This document shows, in pieces, positions 55,031-62,210 of a stretch of DNA of 64,000 bases (its first letter is position 1; the number at the start of each line of letters is the position of its first letter). Below the pieces are notes generated by a model. It searched no databases. It worked only from the letters and a program-made list of their open reading frames with translations, and had not been told where the DNA came from. This DNA comes from Polaribacter sp. KT25b (GTDB taxonomy: Bacteria > Bacteroidota > Bacteroidia > Flavobacteriales > Flavobacteriaceae): positions 1,646,001 to 1,710,000 of the forward strand of contig NZ_LT629752.1 of assembly GCF_900105145.1 (NCBI RefSeq), read 5' to 3'. Position numbers and translations under genes: made by a program.

Positions 55031-56644
55031 TTATTGTTTCGGAATATATTTTTTATTTGTTTTAACATTTATCAAATACCAATGTTTTGAAGGCATATCA
55101 GAATATGTCCATAAATGAACCTTGTTTCCTTTGTCTGCATTTTTGTTATCTACCAAAGCTAAACACATATTATGGTTTCTTTTGGGTATAATAGCAAATT
55201 TGCCATTTCCTTTGTGTTCTAGATAAAACTGCTGAGAGCCTGCCTTATGTGTTGACCACAAATGGATAGCTGTTTTTTTACTTGATTTTCCACCATAACA
55301 ATCTAATGCAAATTTACTATCGCTTGCAGGTGTTATTATATAGTAAGACAAATATTTATTTTTATGAAATCTATATTTTTTTGCACCACTATTATCTTTT
55401 GTCCAAATCTGTAAACGTTGTCCTTTCATTTTCCATTTCTTTTTTTCTCTATTGTAAGAAATATCGAAGTAGCCATTATTTGCATTACCTGTATTTGCAG
55501 ATTTTATATAATATGTTCCAGCTGGAATTTTAGTGCCTTTAATTTTAGCTTCTTCTTTACCTGTTGCGGTATTTGTCATCATACGCTCCCATACCGTTTT
55601 TCTATAATCTAGGTCTTTCTTTTTGTACTCTTTAACTTTACTTCTATAAATATTTCCGCCATTGGCAGCACTACTAGGCATTATGTAAAAACGAACATAG
55701 GTTCTGTCCTTTAATATTTTAGCCCATTTTTCATCTATCTTTGTAAATAAAGCATCCCAATCTTCTTTTATAAGGCTACTTCTCATTTGTCGAGTTTCTT
55801 TAGGAGTAGCGCCATGAATCTTTCCTATAGTAGGGAATACATCAAAATAAAATTTCCTAACAGCATCAAAAGATCCTTCTATAATAGGACCACTTAATTT
55901 TTTTGCATGTTTTGGACAACATTTTTTATCACATTCTCCCTTAGAATGAGTATGTTTTGATGCAACTTTGGCATCAGCAATTAATTTATCTGCTTCACTT
56001 GAAGCCATTTTAGCAATTTTTTCTGCTCCTTTAACTAGTTCATCTAAATTAGCTAGAAGGCTTATTGCTTCTTTTTTAATTATGGAAACCAATTGGCTGG
56101 TAATTGTATCAATATCAACTTTTCCTTTAATTTTTGGAATTCGCAGTTTTTTTCCAAATACAATAATATTGAAGTCTAGTTCACCTCCTAAACTACCATC
56201 AGTATTATAAATAAGAGATGCATGCGATTCCCTTATTTCAAGAGTATTAAAAATGGTTTCTATAATAGGCTTAAGCTGCTCAATTTTGCGGAGTTCATTT
56301 ACTAAATCATCTTTAATCTTATCGTCAAAGTTTGCAGCAATTTCAAGTGCTTTTTGTTTTACGTTCATTTCTATATCCCGAAGTCCTAAAGCACCCATAG
56401 CCTTAGCTCCCGGAAAAGTTTTTAAATCATCCATACCAATAGAGGCTGTCAAAGAAAGTGGATCAACACTTCCTGCAAAACCAAATTTCCCTAATTTCCC
56501 AAAATTTAAAGAATATAAATTACCATCTTTAGTAAGAGGTATATCTCCAAAACCAGGAATGGATAGTTTGTTTTGTGCAAACGCTGAATTAAAACAGATA
56601 ATTGATAGCACAATTATGATACTTACAATTTTTATTCTTCTCAT
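55031..56644 (-). CDS. Secreted protein with C-terminal ricin-type beta-trefoil lectin domain
   Basis: A 537-residue protein with a signal peptide (to SAFAQ). Residues 25-240 are an unassigned, amphipathic region (KLSIPGFGDIPLTKDGNLYS; many helices with KEAISLLANLDELVKGAEKI). A Cys/His cluster HTHSKGECDKKCCPKH lies near 245-262 and may bind metal. Residues about 385-530 form a beta-trefoil with repeats SKFALDCYGG, AIHLWSTHKAGSQQFYLE, MCLALVDNKN, VHLWTYSDMPSKHWYL (QxW-like). Probably a sugar-binding toxin-like or surface protein. Confidence 0.82.
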   Translation of the reverse strand: MRRIKIVSIIIVLSIICFNSAFAQNKLSIPGFGDIPLTKDGNLYSLNFGKLGKFGFAGSVDPLSLTASIGMDDLKTFPGAKAMGALGLRDIEMNVKQKALEIAANFDDKIKDDLVNELRKIEQLKPIIETIFNTLEIRESHASLIYNTDGSLGGELDFNIIVFGKKLRIPKIKGKVDIDTITSQLVSIIKKEAISLLANLDELVKGAEKIAKMASSEADKLIADAKVASKHTHSKGECDKKCCPKHAKKLSGPIIEGSFDAVRKFYFDVFPTIGKIHGATPKETRQMRSSLIKEDWDALFTKIDEKWAKILKDRTYVRFYIMPSSAANGGNIYRSKVKEYKKKDLDYRKTVWERMMTNTATGKEEAKIKGTKIPAGTYYIKSANTGNANNGYFDISYNREKKKWKMKGQRLQIWTKDNSGAKKYRFHKNKYLSYYIITPASDSKFALDCYGGKSSKKTAIHLWSTHKAGSQQFYLEHKGNGKFAIIPKRNHNMCLALVDNKNADKGNKVHLWTYSDMPSKHWYLINVKTNKKYIPKQ

Positions 56645-56755
56645 TATTTTCTAATTAGTATTTAATATTTTATAACGTAAAAAATTAATAGTTCTACATG
56701 TATATTGAAAAATAGTAAAATTCCATTATAATCTATTTAAATCTCGGTTTTCTTG

Positions 56756-56902
56756 AGTGCACGCCAACATGTTTGTATATGATTTGTTGCGTGTTTCAAG
56801 CAACTAATTTAGTAAATAATTATCGATCAAGAAAGCCCGCGAGGACTTTTGTAACTAGGCTAAAATCAGTAATTAATTATACAAGTTGTTGTGTGGCGTT
56901 TT
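56756..56902 (+). repeat. Array repeat R24
   Basis: GCACGCCAACATGTTTGTATATG, GTTGCGTGTTTCAAGCAAC, ATTTAGTAAATAATTATCG, GAAAGCCCGCGAGGACTTT, GGCTAAAATCAG, right end GTTGTTGTGTGGCG. Confidence 0.9.
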
Positions 56903-56928
56903 TATTTAATTTTTCATAGCTTACTATA

Positions 56929-57538
56929 TTAATTCAATGAGTTTTCAATTAATTCTATTGTTTTCTGATACTCCGATTCAAGTCTCTCATGCGTTTTGTA
57001 GAATTCATCCAGATATTCATACATAATGTCCATTACTTCGCGATAAGTTGTTTCAGAATCAATATACTCAAGTTTTCGCTCAATTTTAGCTCTTGAATCC
57101 AAAAAATTATGTTGAATACTATATGAAACTGATAATTGTTTAATTAGTTCGATATTCAGGTCTGGAAATAAATTACTATATATAGCTGCTTCAAACATTG
57201 CTCTATTAAGAGCTGATTTTCCTAATCCAGGGAAACCTGGTATTCTTGCAGCAAATGGTTTTTCTTTAAATGGTACTATAAAAAAAGATGGATTCTGACC
57301 ATTTTCTTTAACTAGTTGGTTGATACGTATCGCAAATTCATATATTTCTACCTTCCTGTCTGATATGTACTCTAAATTGCTGGACAATTCTACTTTCAAC
57401 CCAAATAATAGCTTTTCTTGGTCTTTCTTAAGTCTTTTGTTTGTGCTCCACTCAGATGCCATCACTCCAAGAAAAACACCCAGTATCAAAACAAGTAGTT
57501 CTATAAGATAGGTTTTAATTTTTTTTACTTTTCTTCAT
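56929..57538 (-). CDS. Membrane-anchored hypothetical protein with A-tract frameshift at the 5' end
   Basis: The long frame can start only at a TTG (57489). An ATG at 57538 opens MKKSKKN and then stops, because a run of eight A shifts the frame. With seven A it would read MKKSKKIKTYLIELLVLILG and continue in frame, a perfect membrane anchor. The body (LLFGLKVELSSNLEYISDRK, a helical region) resembles small inner-membrane proteins of Bacteroidota of the DUF6090 kind. Either a sequencing slip, a phase-variable tract or a fresh mutation. Confidence 0.65.
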
Positions 57539-57571
57539 ATTTTTTAAGTTTAGATCTAACAGAAGTAAAAT

Positions 57572-57712
57572 GAAACACAACGTTGTTGTTTATTGAAAGT
57601 TGCGATTTTGTGAACGAGGAATTTTGCAGCGGAAATTCAGAAGTTTGCAAAATCTCAACAAGTTTTAAATTATGCTAAATATAGCAATTTTCTATACAAG
57701 GTGTTGTGGCTT
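57572..57712 (+). repeat. Array repeat R25, divergent body
   Basis: Ends are those of the family (CACAACGTTGTTGTTTATTG; CTATACAAGGTGTTGTGGC), but the interior is different. It has GAATTT / AAATTC around GCAGCG, a longer GATTTTG / CAAAATC pair outside it, and ATTGCTATATTTAGCAT on the reverse strand. It keeps an outer stem with inner hairpins. Confidence 0.75.
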
Positions 57713-57738
57713 GTTATTCTTTATTAAATATTTATTCA

Positions 57739-57865
57739 TTATTTTTTAGTTGTAATAGCTCCAAATATAATTCCAGCAGTTCCTAATAATTTAATTCCAG
57801 TTATGTTAGTCATTATAATTCCTAAAAACAATCCAATCAAAATTCCGAGAATTAATATTCCATGA
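57739..57865 (-). pseudogene. 5'-truncated small glycine-rich membrane protein gene
   Basis: The minus strand reads GILILGILIGLFLGIIMTNI, TGIKLLGTAGIIFGAITTKK, stop at 57739. It is one very hydrophobic hairpin-like peptide with regular Gly spacing. No in-frame ATG precedes it; the frame is cut by the remnant repeat R26. The start and most of the upstream repeat were probably deleted together. An internal ATG would give only 23 residues. Confidence 0.5.
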
Positions 57866-57888
57866 TATGTTATGTGGCGTTTTTATCT
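57862..57888 (+). repeat. Array repeat R26, right-end remnant
   Basis: ATATGTTATGTGGCGTTTTT matches the right end of R24 (GTTGTGTGGCGTTTTT). Nothing of the body remains. Confidence 0.65.
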
Positions 57889-57895
57889 TTTTATT

Positions 57896-58693
57896 TTATT
57901 TTTTTGTTTCTAAATATTCTGTTAATGCTTCTAAATAAAGGGTGTTAAAAGTGCTACTTGAAAATGGATTCTGACTAGTAATTAAATTTCTATCCTTTAT
58001 AGCAAAGTTAGCTTTTGGCAAACCGCTTCTGTATATCAGCCCTAATTTTCTTAGTTGTTTGGCTATTTTCCTGTTTTTTGGTTTTCCTTTCATTATAAAT
58101 TTTTCAATTACAAATTCTTCAAAAGGTGATACAGAATTGACTTTATATCCAATGTATGGGTTTTCTTCTGCTGGTATTGTCAAAATAAGGCTAGGAGCGT
58201 GGCAAATAAGTCCAGTTGGCTTATTCTCTTTAGCAAAAAGTTTTAAAAGAATAGGAATGTTTTTGTCTTCTATTAAATCTATCATTAAACCTTGTCCACC
58301 CGGAATAATAATTCCTACATAATTACCTTGATTTTCAATTGCATTTTCAAGTGTAATTGGGCTATTGAACGAATTGTCTTTTGTTATAAACTCCAGGGCT
58401 TCATTCTTAATTTCTAATACTTCTTTCCAATATTTATCATTAGTACTCTCTTCATCAATTGTTGCAACATTTCCATTTGGTGTGGCAAATTCCACAGTAT
58501 ATCCATTTTCCGAAACAGATTTATATGCCAAATAAAATTCATTTAAAAAGACTCCAGTTTGTCGTAATTTTTGCCCTTTATTAAGCTCTAAAGTGTCTGC
58601 TGCACTCAAAACAAAAAGAATTTTCTTGTTTTGAGCAGAAAGTGATATGTTCGTAATCATTACAATTGTTATAATTAAAATTAGTTTTTTCAT
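57896..58693 (-). CDS. DJ-1/PfpI-family protein, secreted
   Basis: A signal peptide (MKKLILIITIVMITNISLSA, then Q) precedes a class-I glutamine-amidotransferase-like domain: ILFVLSAADTLELNKG, GIIIPGGQGLMIDL and the nucleophile elbow GLICHAPSLIL. Related to Hsp31/HchA-type DJ-1 proteins (glyoxalase III or chaperone). The start at 58693 gives a signal peptide and avoids overlap with ridA. Last of a Crp-RidA-DJ-1 cassette. Confidence 0.87.
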   Translation of the reverse strand: MKKLILIITIVMITNISLSAQNKKILFVLSAADTLELNKGQKLRQTGVFLNEFYLAYKSVSENGYTVEFATPNGNVATIDEESTNDKYWKEVLEIKNEALEFITKDNSFNSPITLENAIENQGNYVGIIIPGGQGLMIDLIEDKNIPILLKLFAKENKPTGLICHAPSLILTIPAEENPYIGYKVNSVSPFEEFVIEKFIMKGKPKNRKIAKQLRKLGLIYRSGLPKANFAIKDRNLITSQNPFSSSTFNTLYLEALTEYLETKK

Positions 58694-58700
58694 TTTAAGG

Positions 58701-59204
58701 TTATTTAGCTGCAATAATTTCAATTTCTATAAGACAATTTGGAGCTGTTGCTAATAAAGGTAAAGGAACAATGGTACTAGCTGGAAAATTTTTTACTCTC
58801 CATTCTTTAGATGCTACGTCTATTAGAATTTGTTTTTTTTCGAGTGTAAAATCTACAATATAAACAGTCTGCTTAACAACATCATCTAATGATAATCCAG
58901 CTGTTTCTAGAGCTATTTTTACATTAGAAACAGTTTGTCTAACTTGTTCTTCAAAATCTTCTGAAACCAATTTACCTTCTATATTTGAAGCCCATTGACC
59001 TGAGAAATAATACATTTCTTTTCCTTTTGGAACTTTAACAATATGAGAAAATCCATTGTACTTAGGATTAAATAATCCTTTTGGGTTGATAAAACTGTTT
59101 TTTTCTTGAGCCATACTATTATTGTTTAGAGTGTTTACGTTTTTAGATTCCGTGCACGAAAACAATACTAACAATATTGTAAACGACATGATTTTTTCTA
59201 TCAT
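58701..59204 (-). CDS. RidA-family protein with lipoprotein signal
   Basis: A 167-residue protein. The RidA fold begins about residue 45: SHIVKVPKGKEMYYFSGQWA, TVSNVKIALETAGLSLDDVV, TVYIVDF, NFPASTIVPLPLLATAPNCL, IEIEIIAA. The arginine typical of enamine deaminases (xxRxxVQV) is not seen near the end, so imine-hydrolase activity is uncertain. An N-terminal lipobox (LLVLFSCTE) makes it extracytoplasmic, unusual for RidA. Seven bases separate it from the DJ-1 gene. Confidence 0.88.
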   Translation of the reverse strand: MIEKIMSFTILLVLFSCTESKNVNTLNNNSMAQEKNSFINPKGLFNPKYNGFSHIVKVPKGKEMYYFSGQWASNIEGKLVSEDFEEQVRQTVSNVKIALETAGLSLDDVVKQTVYIVDFTLEKKQILIDVASKEWRVKNFPASTIVPLPLLATAPNCLIEIEIIAAK

Positions 59205-59277
59205 AATTTTAGTGTTTTAATTATGATACAAAGAAAGTACACATAAAATTTGTATACATTTACATATGTCGATAATA

Positions 59278-59853
59278 CTAGTTCTTGCTATTTTTGGCTC
59301 TATTTCGACTTAGTTGTGTCGGAGTTATACCAAGGTAAGAGGCAATATGATATTGAGGAATTAATTGTTCTAATTGAGGATATTCTCTTTGAAAAATAGC
59401 ATATCGTTTGTTTGCTTCTAACAATACAATTTCTACTTCTCTTTTTTCTTTATCAACAAAATAGTGTTCAGCAATTTTTCTTAAAAGCCTTTCTAAATCT
59501 TGATATTTGTCTAATAAATCAGTTAATTTTTTATAGTTTCCTATTAGTAAATTACAATCGGTTAATGCTTGTTGATTTATAGTACTTGGAAGTTGAGAAA
59601 CCAAAGAAGAATAGCCACCAATCATATTGTTTTTCGTGAAGAAATGTTTGTTATATTCTACTCCTTCATTATTACGATAGAAGGCTCTAACAACACCTTG
59701 TTTAAGAAAACCAAAATTTTTAGCGACCTCTCCTTCTTGTAAAAAATACTCACCTTTTTTTAATGAATGCTCTGTAAAAAGGGTTTTTATTTCATTCCAA
59801 GTCTTTTCTTTAATAGGAGAAATAGCATTAAGAAAATTATAGAGGTCTTTCAA
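59278..59853 (-). CDS. Crp/Fnr-family transcriptional regulator
   Basis: A 191-residue protein: cyclic-nucleotide-binding-like beta roll (EGEVAKNFGFLKQGVVRAFY, NNMIGGYSSLVSQLPSTINQ) and a C-terminal helix-turn-helix (IPQYHIASYLGITPTQLSRN). It lies 73 bp upstream of ridA on the same strand and probably regulates the RidA-DJ-1 pair. R27 lies upstream. Confidence 0.9.
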   Translation of the reverse strand: MKDLYNFLNAISPIKEKTWNEIKTLFTEHSLKKGEYFLQEGEVAKNFGFLKQGVVRAFYRNNEGVEYNKHFFTKNNMIGGYSSLVSQLPSTINQQALTDCNLLIGNYKKLTDLLDKYQDLERLLRKIAEHYFVDKEKREVEIVLLEANKRYAIFQREYPQLEQLIPQYHIASYLGITPTQLSRNRAKNSKN

Positions 59854-59873
59854 TTTAGATTTCGTTTTTTTTT

Positions 59874-60017
59874 AATGACACACAACTTGTTTATATATAG
59901 TTAGTGGCGTGTTTAAGCAACTAATTTAGTAAATAAAACACAGATAGAAAATCCGTGAGGACTTTCGTAAGTAGGCGAGTACTAGCCATTAATTATACAT
60001 GGTATTGTAGGTAGTTT
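59874..60017 (+). repeat. Array repeat R27
   Basis: GACACACAACTTGTTTATATATAG, GGCGTGTTTAAGCAAC, ATTTAGTAAATAAAACACAG, GAAAATCCGTGAGGACTTTCG, GGCGAGTACTAGCC, right box GTATTGTAGGTAGTT (60002-60016). Confidence 0.92.
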
Positions 60018-60596
60018 TTATATTCTAAATCCAATTCCAAGTTTTAATAAATTTACATTTGTGTTGAATTTTATGTCAGGAACATCGTCAACGTTAAGTT
60101 TTGTAAAATCATATTGAGCTTGCATAAAAATTTTCCTGCTAATGTCATATGCTATTCCAAAATTCAAACCAAATCCACTCAACTTATCAGATTCATCCGA
60201 TACATCCATTCCATTGTTAGATCCTGATAATTGGAAATTCATAAATGTATAGCCTAAACCAATAAATGGGTGAAAATTTTCAATAGATTGAATATTAAAT
60301 TCAGCGAAGATTTTCGGTTGAATTATATAGGTAGTAACTAAAAAATCTTGAGGTGAATTATTTTGATTAGAATTGTCGACTAAAACTCCTCCGTTAATAC
60401 TTATTCCAAGTTTTAATGGATTCAATTCTACAAACCTATATTTCAATCCAAGGTCAATTATTCCATATGAGTCTTCTCCTAAGAAGTTTTGGTCAATAGT
60501 AATTGGGTAGTTTACTTCCAAACTAAATTTCGAATCTTGAGAAAAAGCGTTAGGTGTAAAAATCAATAATAATCCTACTAATAAATTTTGTTTCAT
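60018..60596 (-). CDS. Outer-membrane beta-barrel protein (192 aa)
   Basis: A signal peptide (to AFSQ) and eight-strand-like alternation (FSLEVNYPITIDQNFL, GIIDLGLKYRFVELNPLKLG, FHPFIGLGYTFMNFQLSG, GFGLNFGIAYDISRKIFMQA), with the last strand LLKLGIGFRI ending in a large hydrophobic residue. Typical of OmpW/OmpX-like porin-family proteins of Bacteroidota. The stop codon lies two bases from the R27 right box. Single-gene cassette. Confidence 0.85.
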   Translation of the reverse strand: MKQNLLVGLLLIFTPNAFSQDSKFSLEVNYPITIDQNFLGEDSYGIIDLGLKYRFVELNPLKLGISINGGVLVDNSNQNNSPQDFLVTTYIIQPKIFAEFNIQSIENFHPFIGLGYTFMNFQLSGSNNGMDVSDESDKLSGFGLNFGIAYDISRKIFMQAQYDFTKLNVDDVPDIKFNTNVNLLKLGIGFRI

Positions 60597-60609
60597 AGTT
60601 CTGTTTTTT

Positions 60610-60754
60610 AATTACCTACAACCTTGTTTTATATTGTTTGTTGCGTGTTTTAAGCAACTAATTTAGTAAATAAAACACAGATAGAAAGTCTGCGAGGACT
60701 TTCGTAAGTAGGCGAGTACTAGCCATTAATCATAAACGGTGTTGTGTGTAGTTA
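60610..60754 (+). repeat. Array repeat R28
   Basis: The left box AATTACCTACAAC (60610-60622) matches the complement of 60002-60016 at 11 of 13. GTTGCGTGTTTTAAGCAAC, ATTTAGTAAATAAAACACAG, GAAAGTCTGCGAGGACTTTCG, GGCGAGTACTAGCC, right box GTTGTGTGTAGTT. Very close to R27. Confidence 0.93.
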
Positions 60755-62051
60755 TTATTTTGTTAATTCTTTTAATATATTTATTGTTTCAATATTACTA
60801 GGTTTTAAGCTACTATTCGAATTTATAATTTCTCCTTTTTTATTTATAATTGAATTAGTTGGAAATCTTTTTATAGATAATGTTTTCATTAAATTTTTTT
60901 CTTGATTTTGCTTTAACAGAATATAATTATTTTAATAGTTCCCTTTGATTCATCTTTTAAAAGAATTATTCTTTTATTGGTATAATTATATTCTTTTTAA
61001 TTTTTTTATATTTTGCTAAAAGAGAATCTTTAAATATAGAATTATCTAATACATCATTTATCAAGTCTAAATTATTTTCATATACATTAGTATTTTTCTT
61101 ATTTAAATATGTCGAAACGAATTCAATAAATAGTATTTGAGTTAAAAATGGACGGTCGATATTTTCCTTCTTTATTTGTAATAAAATAAAATTAAATCGT
61201 TTATCAACAGGTAGTTTTGCAATTTCTGCTTGATTTGAAAACATGTAATATCCAAATATATTTTGTGATAAATTATCTGAAATATTACCGTTTATTAAAT
61301 ATTCTGATTTTACGGTAGGTAAATCAAACAAGTTATATTTAGAATAATCAGTTTTTAAATTAATATTTGATAAATCTTTTATATCAGTTTGTGTTGTATT
61401 CTTTTTAAATTTATGTAAATTAAAAAAACTAAAACTTGAAGGATAAGCATATAACTTTTCAGCCTCAAGCCAGTTTAAAAAAGGTTTCGATAAAGTTTTA
61501 TTTAGTAAAAGTTTATTAATATAATTTTCTTGAAGACCATAAAGACTATCTTTAAAATTTAAGAATTTTTCAGCCTTTAATTCGGCTCTTTTTTTTCTTA
61601 ATAACTCATAATCAAGTGGATTTTTCAAATAAAAACTAATTAAGTTTTTATTAATTTCACTACTGTTTCCAGAAACACTTAGCCTTTTTAAAAAAGATGA
61701 ATTTGTTTTAGCACTCCCATCAATAATTACATTTAAACTATCCCCTGGTTTTACAATTAATTTAAATAGATAATTATATGCTATTTTAACATCTTGTTGC
61801 TTTGTTAACTTAAACTTAAATTTAAATCTAAAAATATTAGTAGAATCAACTATAAGAGATTCTTCAAAAATATCCTTGTTAATATAGTCTTTAGCATAAA
61901 AAGTTAATTTATTACAAGTGTCTATATTCTTGATTTCTCCAGTTATAGTAACAAAGTTTTTTTTATTTATGGAATTTAATTTTTTATTATTTTGTGATAA
62001 AATTGATAAAGAAAATAATAATAATAGTAACCTTTAAATATTATTTTTCAT
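60755..62051 (-). pseudogene. Broken TlpA-family thioredoxin-like gene
   Basis: From ATG at 62051 the frame reads MKNNI, a TAA stop at codon 6, then RLLLLLFSLSILSQNNKKLN and a DUF4369-like region (VTITGEIKNIDTCNKLTFYA). The frame stays open to 60966, where it ends after KKIKKNIIIPIKE. The last 200 bp resume in another frame with KRFPTNSIINKKGEIINSNS and ILKELTK. The thioredoxin core with its CxxC is missing between them. So one nonsense mutation and one internal deletion; the 60966-61628 part alone is unlikely to be functional. Confidence 0.85.
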
Positions 62052-62063
62052 ATTTTTTTTTAT

Positions 62064-62208
62064 TAATTACACATAACGTGTTAATATAAGCTTTGTTGCG
62101 TGGTTTAAGCAGTGAATTTAGTAAATAAATCACAGATAGAAAGTCCGTGAGGACTTTCGTAAGTAGGCTTTAACCTAGCGATTAATTTTATACGGTGTTG
62201 GCAACTGG
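62064..62208 (+). repeat. Array repeat R29
   Basis: The left box AATTACACATAAC (62065-62077) matches the complement of 60741-60753 at 11 of 13. GTTGCGTGGTTTAAGC, ATTTAGTAAATAAATCACAG, perfect hairpin GAAAGTCC GTGA GGACTTTC (62139-62158), GGCTTTAACCTAGC, right box GTTGGCAACTG. Confidence 0.93.
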
Positions 62209-62210
62209 CT

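Noticed and set aside
55968..56654. Plus-strand ORFs opposite the lectin gene
   Set aside because: Antisense to a gene with signal peptide and beta-trefoil repeats; no start context or family likeness.
20825..62000. Defence island
   Set aside because: The 2H phosphoesterase, EEP nuclease, CPBP protease and sigma factor could recall defence genes, but most are exported or lipid-anchored and no known defence module (restriction, BREX, CBASS, retron) is assembled.
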